Part shown: positions 1 to 10,503 of the stretch, piece after piece
How the letters are laid out: each line of letters opens with the position of its first letter
How positions within the stretch are numbered: position 1 is the stretch's first letter
Assembly (NCBI RefSeq): GCF_030272615.1
Contig: NC_081406.1
Span: 477,364,900 to 477,428,899 of the forward strand
Reading direction: 5' to 3'
Source: Cryptomeria japonica
Lineage: Eukaryota > Streptophyta > Pinopsida > Cupressales > Cupressaceae
DNA: 64,000 bases
The notes under the pieces: model-generated
What the model was told of the DNA's origin: nothing
Seen by the model: the letters and a program-made list of their open reading frames with translations, nothing else
Databases searched by the model: none
Made by a program: the position numbers and the translations under genes

Positions 1-272
1 GCATCCATTGCTTTCACTAGTTTGCCTTATCTCACGAGCTAGGCTTGAGGTTTCTTTTGGTGATTTTGTATTGGGATTATCCTTGTAAGTGAGGTATCTT
101 ATTTTTCAAGTGTCTATTGACCTCCGAGTGATATTCATAAAAGGTCTAATTCATCCTAGAACTAGGCTTCATTCACTTCATCTGCTTCATGACTCTGAGT
201 CCATGCCTCACTTCTTATTTCTTGATGGCTTTCACCACTTTTGAATAATGCTTTTTTGTTCTCTTGAGTTAG
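1..272. other. Left flank of Cop1, unassigned
   Basis: No open coding region or recognisable repeat is visible here. This stretch is the DNA into which Cop1 inserted and may be continuous with the DNA to the right of 9832. I see no convincing target-site duplication: the five bases before 273 are GTTAG and those after 9832 are TATTG. Confidence 0.3.
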
Positions 273-737
273 TGTAGGTTTTTATTTCCTACTTGGGATA
301 TTTATTTTCCCTTTATTCCTAGGTTTTTCCTTCACCTTTTTTAATCTTTCTTAGGTTAATAAAGAATGCTTAATTATGAAGTGGGTAATGAGGTGTCACC
401 TTCGTACATGTGAGCATCCATTAGCTATCTTGGGAAGATACTTTTCTATCTTTAGTCTGAGAGATGGTTGCTCATTGGTCAGTGTTTCCACTTCCACCTC
501 TCTCCCTAATCTATATTAGCATGTTACCTAGCTTGTATTTTCATCTTCTTGAATATATTGTGTTGTTACTCTACTATTCTATTGTAGAAGCTTTGAGCTC
601 TTGATGTAATTCCGTCACATCAAATTTTGCATGTCTCTCGAAATCACTGGTTTGCTTCCATTTTTCATTTTAGTTTATGTAGCTTAGATCTCTCTTACGG
701 AGTCTTGGGTTTCATATCTTATTCAAAATTTCTAGCA
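273..737 (+). repeat. Cop1 5' LTR
   Basis: Starts TGTA and ends AGCA. It matches 9365-9832 over nearly the whole length, for example the shared block GTGAGCATCCATTAGCTATC. It contains an AATAAAG near 359. The first 30 bases align only loosely with the right LTR, so the exact start is inferred from the equal lengths. Confidence 0.85.
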
Positions 738-750
738 TGGTATTAGAGCC
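738..750 (+). other. Cop1 primer binding site (tRNA-iMet type)
   Basis: TGGTATTAGAGCC follows the LTR end directly. It differs by one base from the classical plant copia site TGGTATCAGAGCC, which pairs with the 3' end of initiator methionine tRNA. Confidence 0.9.
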
Positions 751-856
751 CTAGTTTGAGAGTTTTGGGTTCATTTGATTCCTAATTGAGAGATTGAGTT
801 CTGTGAGATCTTGTTCATCCTGTATGCTCTTCTCTTACATTTTATGATGATCTGGA

Positions 857-2335
857 TGTTGGCATATGTGCAGAGTTTGATGACGTGCTGGGATTGTATG
901 TTGTCATTGATGTCAATATGCTGAAAGTATGAACTGGTATATTGAAGTAAGCAAACTGGCAAGTGAACCGGTATGATGGTATGAACCGGTATACACAATA
1001 TAAAAAGTGAACCGGTATGTTGGAGTGTGAACTGGTATATGCAAAGTTTGTATCGGGGTTTCATTTGATATGACTATCGGTTGGTAGTCTTAGCTTCGTT
1101 GATGCATTCCAAGTCTTTGTGATTCGACCAACGACATCCTGTGATGAGTTAGCATTGAGATGAAGATTAAATCGCGTTACCACGTCAACTTTGTGTGTGT
1201 GAAGAATCTCCTTGAGGATCTTGCATGAAGAAGATTGATTCTATCTACCTCAAGAATGTGCAAAATCCTAGTAAACGGTGGAGAGCGCGTGATGGGTTAT
1301 CAGCTTCCAGAAGCGGTGAAGAACGGACGATGGAGAACTTCTTGAGATTTGTTCAAGAATGTTTTACTCTATGTAATGTGTTTGAATGGCCATGATTGGA
1401 CCGACTGTATTGTTAACCTAGATGCTTAGGGTTTTAGGTTTTGGCTACTGACTGAATTGTTGTCTATAAGGTCGATGATGGTTTTTATTTGAAGTTGTTG
1501 GCAAATGATTGTATGTGAGGTGATTCTTGCTAGACCAAAGAAGTGAGTAGATACCTGTAGAGTGTAATTGCAGATGTAAAGGAACTGAAGTGGATCTGCC
1601 TTGGCATTGAGTGTTGTTATCAGATCAGTGTATTATCTATTGACTTCTAACCATTTCAACAGTTGGAAAATCCCTTTACCGGGTAGCTCTAATAGGCTTT
1701 TTGTAAATCCTTTAACAGGGTGACTCAAAATCATTGAGTTCTTCAAATCCTCTGACAAGGTAATCTTTAACAGGGTTTTAACCTCTAACTAGGTCTTTAG
1801 CCATCCCTTAACCAGGTGATCCCTAGCAGAACCTATTGTAAAGTCTCTAACTGGACTAGGCTCCTAACAGAGCGAACTTCAGAAGAGTTCAAGAAAAACT
1901 TGTGGGTATTCATCCCCACCGTGGTTTTTCCCAGTCGGGTTTCCACATGAAAAATTAGTGTGTTATGTGTGATGCTTTTTCATGTGATGTTTTCGTGTTT
2001 TCTGTTAAGCGGTAATGCAAGTTGATCCACTGTTCATTATATTTTTGATGTATTACTTGTTTAAGCATATGGGTGAAGTGGAAATGAGATATTAGGTTTT
2101 GTGAAGATCTAAGTGTTACTGGTTTATATTAGGTTTTGTGAAGATCTAAGTGTTACCGGTTATGACTTTTACAGTCACTGTGTTTTACCGGTATTGCCTT
2201 GATTTAGATCGGTGATGTTGTTTACCAGTTAGTGCAGTCTTTGCAGTTTAAGTTGTTGGAGAAATTTTTGTCTATACTAATTCACCCCCCCCTCTCAGTA
2301 TCTGTTGGGTCTTTACTATTCTTCATTATTCATCA
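857..2335 (+). mobile_element. Solo LTR H inside Cop1
   Basis: A 1479-base segment begins TGTTGGCATATG, ends ATCA, and is flanked by the perfect five-base duplication CTGGA (852-856 and 2336-2340). Near its 3' end it has the TTCACCCCCC...TCTCAGT signature shared with the LTR ends of D, E and G, and it shares ATGTTGTCATTGATGTCAA with G. No internal coding domain is present, so it is a solo LTR left by LTR-LTR recombination. It is rich in ACCGGT and AACTGGT words. Confidence 0.85.
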
Positions 2336-2340
2336 CTGGA

Positions 2341-3327
2341 CAATCAAAAAGGATTTAACAAGACCCATTTATCCCTTTATTTTGCATGCAAATTTTGTGA
2401 GATCTGGGTGATTATAGCATTTTTGGCTATATTGGCAGCAATTTTGGTAGTTCCAATGCATCTAGAAGTCTTGAGAAAGTCAAGATTGGCTTTCGTTTCA
2501 TCCGATTTGGAGATTGTTTGATGTAGTAGTGGATAAAGGGTTTCTAGCTCATATCTAATGCAACTTTTTTTGGGGGTGTTTTCAGGCCCAAAGGACTTCA
2601 CCATTGAGTCCAGAGGACCCAAAAAAACCCATTTCATATAAATATTGTTCGTATTTGGACACCAGAGGCTCTAACAAAAATTTATTTTCTAGAGAGGCGT
2701 TTTTATCTTCACAACATTGTTTTTCGTCAATTTTTTGGTGTATTCTTGATATTTGTAGCCTCAAATGGTTGCCCCATAGCCCTATTATGACCTAGATATC
2801 TTTTTGTCAGGTTTATTGACCATTTTTTTTCTGGTATAAGGCACTAAAATCTGGTGTTTTTTTTTGTCTAGGCATGAATATTGGAGGTTTTATTTGCCCT
2901 CTTTTCCCTCGTCGAAGATCAAGAGTGAGGCTCGAGTTGGAAGGAGGACAATTCCTCCTCACAAATCACACCATTGGATTCTATATTCCACCCCGATTCA
3001 AATGAGTGGTTGGAAGGCCATTTTTGTTATTGGCAAAGTGCAATTTTATTGTTTAAAATATTGGTGTATTAAAATAGGCCATTTTACAGGAATTTGTTTT
3101 AGCTATAACTTTTGATTAGTAGCTCAAAATTGAGTGTCGTCTTTAGAAAAAGTGCATTTTTTTTCATTTTCCATCTAATGGTCCTATTTTTAATTGTAAA
3201 TTCAGTAACTTATAAAGTGCCAAATTGGGGGAGGGTTCTTTTTTTGATTGAGTGATAAGGGGGGGGGGGGGGGTTTGTCATGTGTGTTCTCTTCTTTTCA
3301 ACACTTCTTTTTCTATATTTTTTCATC
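2341..3327 (+). other. Cop1 leader between H and gag
   Basis: Untranslated leader of Cop1 with no domain match. It holds a run of 15 G at 3259-3273. Short open frames occur on both strands but none shows a recognisable motif. Confidence 0.5.
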
Positions 3328-4240
3328 ATGGATCAAACATATATGCCCATTATAACTCCATAAAAGTACTTTGAGTGGAAATCATGCCTGACAATTCACT
3401 TAAGGAAAGATGGGTTACATAGGATAATAATGGGACATGAAACTGAACCTGCTAAAGATGAAGATAAGCCTAAGTGGTTGAACAAATGTAATGAAGCCTA
3501 TGGAACATTGTGTTTGTCTATTTCTAATGATTTTCTTTTTCATATTGAATCTTTAAGTACGCCAAATGAAATCTAGACAAAGCTAGAAACTCCCTTTTGC
3601 AAACAAGATTCAATGAGGGGTCATATGTTGGAAAATAAACTAATTAGTTTAAGTCTAGCAAACTTCAACACAATCCAAGATTTCTTCACTAAATTGATGT
3701 CACTAAGGTTGGAATTGAAATATTTTGGAATTGAAAAGAAAGATGAACAACTGATTCTTAGTATTCTCTCTAAGCTAAGTTCATAATATTTTGCATTTGT
3801 TTCTACCTCCTATGCTACAAAGAGTGCACTTGGGACTCAGTTAACTATGCCATCTTTGGATGATTTTTTTTTTCTCTTACTCAAGAGAAAGATAAGTTAA
3901 TCAAGATGGGAACTCTTAAATCATCTAAATCATATACCCTGGTGGTCAACCAAGGCACAAAAGAACAAAGTAGTAATCAAAAGCATAAGAAACAAAAGAA
4001 TAGCAACAAGAAGAAGGATCAGAAATTGGTTTCTTTAAAAGAAAATAATGAGGCCAATCTTCTAAAGATGATAAGCCTAAGAAAGAGAAGGTCTAATGTG
4101 CCTATTGTAAAAGACTTGGTCATGATGAGCATAAGTGTTTGAAGAAACAAATTGATCACTTGACACACATTCTTGAGAAGAATAATATTAGTGTTCCTAA
4201 GTGTATCAAATAGAATTCTAATGAGGGGTCTAACAAGGCA
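3328..4240 (+). pseudogene. Cop1 gag remnant
   Basis: Reading starts at an ATG at 3328 (MDQTYMPIITP) and resembles the copia gag polypeptide family, with the usual W-LNKCNEAYGTL and L-LSKL type blocks. It is broken by TAG and TAA stops, and by a frameshift near 3868 in a T-run. A CCHC zinc knuckle is readable at 4097-4138 as CAYCKRLGHDEHKC, with all four ligands intact. The basic lysine-rich linker before it (about 3960-4020) is typical of the nucleocapsid part that binds genomic RNA. Confidence 0.82.
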
Positions 4241-5268
4241 CATGTTAACAACAAGGGGAAAGGAAAGGGAAAGTCTCTTGATGAAATTTCTTCACAGCCA
4301 TCCACTTGGGTTCTTGATTCAGGTGCTTCACACCACATGGCTTCATCTAAGAATGAACTTACATCTTTGGAGCCATGTACTATGCCTTCTATTTTGATGG
4401 CTGATGAAACTCTTGTTGATGTGGGGGATGACACACTTCATGATGTTATTTGTGTTCCCTCATTATCAACTAATCTTTTATCACTATGTCAGATCATTCA
4501 CACATGTTCAGGCAAGTGGGTTGAGATCACTCCTAATTCAGTGGAGATTTATGAGTTACATAGTAATGCTATAGTTGCAGTTGGGAAAGAATATCATCAA
4601 TCACGAATCTATTTGTTTTCTCACTTTGTTCTTGATCCCCCTTCATCTTTTTTGCTCACTAATTTTGATGATTTAAATAGATTATGGCATGAGTGGCTTG
4701 ACCATCTTAACTTCTACTACTTGTCGTAGCTCAACCAATAGAGCATGGTCACAAGGTTGCCTTAAGTTTAATTTTCAGGTGGAGTTTTCCAAGGTTGCAT
4801 TCTTGGTAAGCACCCTAAGGAAAAAATTGACAAAGGGAGGGCATGGAGAGATTCACATATATTGGAGTTAGTTCATAGTGACTTGGTTGGTCCATTCCAA
4901 CATCCTTCTTTTAGTAGGGCTAGATATGTTCTAACTTTCATTGATTAATTTTCTCACTACACTTGGGTATATTATCTCAAACATAAGTCAAAGGTGTTTG
5001 ATCATTTTCAAGACTTCAAAACTTTTGCAAAGAAGCAATCTAGGAAATCCATCAAAGTTTTATGCACTGACAATGGTGGTGAGTATGTCAACCATCTCTT
5101 TGAAAAGTTTTGTAGTTTAGAGGGGATTGATTTGGAGCATTCAATTTCATACAATCCTCAACACAATGATGTTGTAGAAAGAAATAATAGGTCCGTGAAG
5201 GAAATAACCAATTGTATGATTCACTCTAGATATCTTGCACACCATTATTAGGTAGAGTCCATAAATTG
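4241..5268 (+). pseudogene. Cop1 protease and integrase N-terminal half
   Basis: The protease motif is WVLDSGASHHM at about 4307-4340, with the catalytic DSG intact. A GAG-pre-integrase block follows (RLWHEWLDH near 4678). The integrase core has LVHSDLVGP (first D), LCTDNGGEY (second D near 5068) and VERNNRSVKE (catalytic E near 5178). One ligand of the pre-integrase zinc site is lost (VFQGC for VCQGC). Several stops and at least two frameshifts (4728-4800) break the frame. It is cut off after NCAC by the next insertion. Confidence 0.88.
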
Positions 5269-7135
5269 TGCTTGTTCTCATTGACATTTTTTAGGTCATC
5301 CTTGAAGCCATCAGTTACAACCAATCTGAGAGATCATCAATGGCTTAAACCTCCCTGTAGGTTAACCCCTCAAGGCTTATTTCTTTGGCTATTTATCAAC
5401 CTTGTTCTTTTCCTCTATTGACTAGCTCAGGTAGTCATTTCACTTAAATCAACTAGCTAGAGTGTCCCTTAGTCATCCTAGAATCGAGCTCGTTTTACCA
5501 GCTACCGGCAGAAGATAGGCTTAAAAGTTAATTGTTACATTGATCGCATGGCTCATAGTCATTAGGGTTAACAACCGATTAACCTTGCAATGAATCGTTG
5601 GCAGTTACCAGGAGATGTTAGATCACGGGTTCACGATAGTTAAGGTAAACCGTTGGTTAGCCTTGCATCATTGGGATGGACCACTAAGGGTTATCGTGGG
5701 TGCTAGGCCATATCATTGTGGCAGTTAAGAACATGGAATATTTTTAGTTGTGATCTTGCAATTGGCGGCTAACAGTTTAGTGGATGTCAAGTTGCATCAT
5801 TATGACTTATTTGTAACCATTTCGGGCTAAGTTGCGAGCTTGAGATTGAGGGGTTCGACTTAGTTGGTGGGGCCTACCAAATATCACAGACCAAAGAGGG
5901 GTTAGGGACATTGTATACACATCCATAATATGAGTTTAAAGAATCAAAGCATCATAAGATGAAGGTTTCAAAGTGGAAAAGATGATAGTCCAAATCAGTG
6001 AGAAGCCAAGGAGATACTCACAAGCACAACACATAAGTACATAGTCCCAAGAGAAGATTGTTAAATCATTTAAGTCAGTGGAGCCATTGGAGAGGTAGTT
6101 GAATAGATTGAAGACATCATAAAGGGTATAGGGCAGAAGGTTGATTCATCCAAGTGATCTATAGGATTAAGGAAATAGTTTTTGACATAGTTAGAGCCAG
6201 TTGAGAGCATCAAGGAGCCAAATGAGGAGACTTATCTATGAAGGGGTCAAAGTAAGAGATTTTTGTGCATTTTTCCAACCAATTTCAACAAATTTTGAAT
6301 GCTAAAAAATGGGGACAACTTAGTTGGAGGCTCAAGAAGTTTGACTTAGATCCTAAGCATTCCGCTTTTAGTGAGCCCTAGTTTCTCTCCCATGTAAAAA
6401 ATATTGTCAGCTATAAAGAACAATTTGGCTCAATTGTAAAAGGGAGTTCTTTCTCACCATCTTGTAAATATTGTAGCTTTTTTGAAGCTCTTTCCAACAA
6501 AAGAATAGCATTGTAACTCAACTTTCAAACTTCTACACAATTATAAAAACATCTTTTCTCAATAAAGATCATTGTTGTTTACCTTCTCGAAAACGTGTCT
6601 TATTGTGAGCAAAGTAAAGATGGATGAATATACTCATGAAATTTCATATTTCCTTTTAAGGTTATCTCTTTCAACACCTTTAGGCAAGATAAAACATATT
6701 TTCTAGATAGGTCATGTGACTATGTGATGGATATAAATAACACCTAGTTGTAAAATTTCATTTTCCTTCTTGAGTTGTGAGTATTTTCACCTCTCCATGA
6801 AACAGTGTATGCATAGGTATGAAGAAATTTTGAGTTGTGTCATGTTGCAACTAATTAATTGAGTGATTGTGTGTATCAATCAGTGAGTATAGGTTCTAGA
6901 AAGTCAATTTGGTGCATCACCGTAGTGCAAGATTTCTTTTAAGCATTTCTTTCTCCCCTTTTCTGAACAAGTATCTGGTAGTCTAGTTTAGTTTATTAGG
7001 TGAATAGATTAGAGAGCCACCTCTTCAATTGGAGGTCCAATCTCAATTATTAGAGCCCACACTCTAGAGATCATTCCCATGTTTTAGGAGATTGTTGAAC
7101 TCTTTAAGTTCAGTAGGGTGATAATCTTACTGATA
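5269..7135. mobile_element. Unclassified non-coding insertion in Cop1 integrase
   Basis: The Cop1 integrase reads up to INCAC near 5268 and resumes with YIHKCV near 7139, so about 1.87 kb is foreign. The insert has no coding domain. It carries LTR-like signals, a TATA-like GCTATAAAG near 6412 and AATAAAG near 6562, which would fit a solo LTR. I could not find a clean TG...CA boundary or target duplication, so class and exact ends stay open. Confidence 0.5.
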
Positions 7136-7658
7136 ACAGTTATATCCATAAATGTGTTCCTCACGAGCCTTGAAAGGAGTCACTCCTTTTGAAGCTTGGA
7201 GCAATAAAAAAGCCATTAGTTAAGAACTTAAATTTTTTTGGTTCTCCTACATGGGACCACATTCCTACAAAGAAATGTAAGGCCTTGGATCTACAAAGAA
7301 AACCTTGCATATTTATCGGTTATCTGATGGTGTGAAGGGTTATTGATTGCTCCACCCTACTACACATGAGCTATCCATCGAGAGGAGTGTTCAGTTTGAG
7401 GAGGGATCTTTGAGCTCATCTTCCATAACTTCTCCATCTCCTTCCATATTAACATTGGAGTCACTTGGGATACATGATAGATCTCATAATGAGTTAGATT
7501 CACCTGAGAAGATTCTTGATGATGAGGAGTCTTCTACCTCTAATTTTGATAATGAGAGCAATTCAAAGGATTCGCCTCCTTCCTCTCCTAATCATTATTC
7601 AAAGGGTGATTATTCTCTAGATTCTCCAAATTCAGGTTCACTTTGGGCTTGACAGACA
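7136..7658 (+). pseudogene. Cop1 integrase C-terminal part and linker
   Basis: The text resumes with a degraded version of the copia block RTPYEAW...KPSVSHLRVFG: here GVTPFEAW, then LVKNLNFFGSPTWDHIP and KPCIFIGY. A serine- and aspartate-rich linker (7347-7652) follows, as is usual between integrase and RT in copia polyproteins. Frames change at least twice. Confidence 0.8.
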
Positions 7659-8640
7659 TTGCAATTTGTAGGTGATTGGGTTGGGGATTCATCAGACACC
7701 AGGAAAACTCATTCACAATTCCAAGATGCTCCATATGTCTTCATTGCTACAACCTTAGATCCACAGTCTTTTCAAGAGGCTTCTGGTATTCTTGAGTGGG
7801 ATATAGCTATGCAAGAGGAGTACAGTTCCTTGATGAGGGACAACACTTGGGATTTAGTCTCTCTTCCTAAGGGAAGAAAACTTGTTCTATGTAAGTGGAT
7901 CTATAAGATAGAGTTTACAATAGATGGGTTGGTTGATAAGTATAAGGCTCACTTGGTTGCCAAAGGATTCTCCTAGGTTCTTAGGATTGACTACTTTGAG
8001 ACTTTTGTGCCAGTTGGCCAAATGAACTCTATCCAACTTATTCTTGCCATTGTTGTAGCCTTTCGTTGGGAAGTGCACTAGATGGATGTGAAGAGTTCTT
8101 TTCTTCACAATGATCTTCAAGAGGAAATCTACATGGGAAAACCATAGGGTTTTGTCTAGGATTCTTCACTGGTGCCATCTTTGGAAGTCTCTCTATGGCC
8201 TCAAACAGGCCCCCAAGATTCGTATGCCAAGATGGACTCCTTCCTTCGGACAATCAATTTCACTTAGTGTCATTTCGATCCCAATATCTACATTTTGTAG
8301 CTAAATGATTCACTCCTATATCTCATTCTATATGTTGATTACTTGTTGATCACAAGGAGTTCCTCATCTACCATTGGAGTAGTCAAAACTGCTCTTCTTG
8401 ATAGGTTTTTGATGACTAACTTGGGCTTGTTGCATTATTTTATTGGTATTGAGATCATTCAATCTTCTTTCGGGATCACCATCACACAATCCAAGTATAC
8501 TTATGATTTTCTCTCAAGTTTTCATATGGTTGACTGCAAGCCTACTCTGACTCCCTTCCTTTTTGGAGTCAAACTTGAGGTTCATTGTTCTTCACCTTTT
8601 GTTGATAACACTTTGTATTAACAACTTGTTCAGAGTCTCA
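7659..8640 (+). pseudogene. Cop1 reverse transcriptase
   Basis: RVT_2-type blocks are in order: W-AMQEEYSSL, WDLVSLPKGRK, CKWIYKIEF, KAHLVAKGFS, DYFETFVPVG, MDVKSSFLHND, SLYGLKQAPK, and the active site at 8331-8342. That site reads Y-V-D-Y, so the second catalytic aspartate is gone and the enzyme would be inactive. LLHYFIGIEI and ITQSKYTYDFL follow. Most stops are TAG at places where the family has CAG or TGG. Confidence 0.9.
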
Positions 8641-9200
8641 TTTATCTGACTCATATGAGACCTGGCATTTTCTATTTTGTAGGCATGGTCTCTCGATTCA
8701 TGTAGGAGCCCCATGAGCTACACTGCAAGGCAACCAAGTAGATATTTCACTACATTCAAGGTACTCATAGTTTTGGGATTCACTATGCATCGAGCATTGA
8801 TATTGACTTGGTGGGTTACACAAATTTAAATTGGGCAGGAAATTGTCAGTATCGCAAGTCCACTTTAGGTTACAAATTCTCAATTAGTTCAGGTTCTACT
8901 TATTGGTCAAGAAAGAAGTAGTCTGATATTTCTCTATCTTCTATTGAGGCCAAGTATCAAGGGGCTTTGAATTTTGCCACTTATTTCATCTAGCCTCAAC
9001 ATATTCTCACCGAGTTTTGGATCTAGTTTAGATTACCATTAGTCATATTTTGTGACAACTAGAATTCCATTCAAATCTCACAAAATCCCATCCATCATTA
9101 GCAGACCAAACACATTGAGTTCCACATGTACTACATTTAGGATCTCATCTAGTCCAAGTCATAGACCTTCACTATTTTCCAACTTATGAGAAAGTTTCTA
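8641..9200 (+). pseudogene. Cop1 RNase H
   Basis: The copia-type RNase H is readable through stops: GYTNLNWAGN near 8815, RKSTLGYKFSISSGSTYWSR, SIEAKYQGALN, and FCDNQNSIQISQNP near 9050, ending with HIEFHMYYI. The conserved D, E and D positions (D in GYTDxDWAG is changed to N) are partly lost. Confidence 0.85.
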
Positions 9201-9348
9201 ATATCTTCACCAAACCCTTCACTGAGTGCAAGTTTCTTCATTTGTGAGCTTTGTTGGGGTACGAGAGGATTCATCTTCTAGGGGGACTTCAGAGTCATAA
9301 ATCTCTCTTTTCTGGGGGGGTCTTTTCTCTCTGGCGCTTCTTCTCTTT

Positions 9349-9364
9349 TGGGGGGGATTTTTTA
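9349..9364 (+). other. Cop1 polypurine tract
   Basis: TTGGGGGGGATTTTTTA lies directly before the right LTR start at 9365. A similar G run sits about 35 bases upstream (near 9315). Confidence 0.6.
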
Positions 9365-9832
9365 TGTACATGGGTACCTCATGAGGCTTCACTTGATGGG
9401 ATTCTTTATTACTAAGTTTTCCCTACACCTTTTTAAATCTTGCTTAGGTTAATAAAGCATGTTTAATTAGGAAGTGGGTTATGAGGTGTCACCTTCCTAC
9501 ATGTGAGCATCCATTAGCTATCTTGGGAAATACTTTTCTATCTTTAGTCCAATAGATGGTTTCTTGTCATTGGTTGATGTTTCCACCTCCACCTCTCTCC
9601 CTAGTCTATATAAGCATGCTACCTATCTTGTATTTTTATCTTCTTGAATGCATTGTGTTGTTACTATGCTATTCTATTGTAAAATCTTTGAGCTCTTAAT
9701 GCAATTCTATTACATCGAATTTTGCATGTCTCTCAAAATCATTGGTTTGATTCCATTTTGCATTTTGGTTTATATAGCTTAGATCTCTCTTACAAATTCT
9801 TGGGTTTCATATCTTATTCAAGATTTATAACA
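9365..9832 (+). repeat. Cop1 3' LTR
   Basis: Matches the left LTR in order and length (468 against 465 bases). Starts TGTA and ends AACA. It has a TATA-like CTATATAAG near 9605 and AATAAAG near 9450. The two LTRs differ at many visible places, so the insertion is old. Confidence 0.85.
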
Positions 9833-10440
9833 TATTGAAGATAGATTTTCTTTGGTCTTAGAGAGTTAGGGCCCTTCATTGACTCATCTTTTGTCATGTT
9901 CAAAGGTGGCTCTACAACAAGGACTTTCAGTATAGTATTGAATTATGAAACCCTTTTTTGTTTGTTCATGAGACCAGTTTGAACTCCAAACAATTGGCCC
10001 ACCTTTGAAGAGTGAGATAGTTTTAGTGCGACAAACTTGAGGAGGTAGAATACTTTCTAAGAATTGAAGAGATGATCAGTCTTTAATAGGATTAAACTGT
10101 TTGGAAGCATAGATCAACTCCTTGCTTTATAGGGATAATTTTAGACATCTTGTATTTATTACTCGAGAATTCAAGATTGACATCTCTCTCTTCCTTTGAA
10201 TCTCCTTGTTTTTCTGTTGTATTCAAGAGTAGTATGCGAGAAACTTTTGGTATTGTATTCTTTTGATCTCGATGGCCTCCAATTACCTTTGAAAATCAAA
10301 ATCTCCCTGGCTTTCGAATAATTGTTTTCCTAAAGCCTTAACATTTGTAAAGATTCAAGGAAGTAGCCATTCATTTTTGTTCTTCAAAAGTTCTCCAATG
10401 GAAGTTGTTGACTGCTGATGAAAACTTCTGGAAAGTAAAA
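9833..10440 (-). pseudogene. Possible gag trace of element I
   Basis: On the minus strand this stretch is more open than chance, with blocks such as NTIPKVSRILLLN and LFKGGPIVWSSNW split by a few stops and frameshifts. It lies just downstream of the primer-site-like sequence at 10482-10503, where gag would be expected. I do not recognise a specific family. It would be cut on its 3' side by Cop1. Confidence 0.3.
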
Positions 10441-10481
10441 AACTAGAGATCACACTAAATTCTTTAGACCTTTTAAAAACA

Positions 10482-10503
10482 CTAGTCCCACCGGGCATGC
10501 AAA
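10482..10503 (-). other. Gypsy-type primer-site-like sequence (element I)
   Basis: On the minus strand this reads TTTTTGCATGCCCGGTGGGAC. It resembles the TTTGGCACGCCCGGTGGGAC sequence that I recall at the primer site of some plant gypsy elements. It would place an LTR to its right and internal DNA to its left. Weak evidence on its own. Confidence 0.35.

Larger units (their letters stand above)
273..9832 (+). mobile_element. Cop1: degenerate Ty1/copia LTR retrotransposon
   Basis: The element has two LTRs of matching length (273-737 and 9365-9832), a tRNA-iMet type primer site directly after the left LTR, a G-rich polypurine tract before the right LTR, and domains in copia order: gag with CCHC knuckle, protease, integrase, RT, RNase H. 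All coding parts are broken by frameshifts and stops, mostly TAG. Two insertions split it, solo LTR H and a roughly 1.9 kb segment at about 5270-7135. It is a dead copy: the RT active site reads YVDY instead of YVDD. Confidence 0.93.

Noticed and set aside
3259-3273. Run of 15 G
   Set aside because: Simple homopolymer, possibly partly an assembly artefact; not a polypurine tract since no LTR follows.
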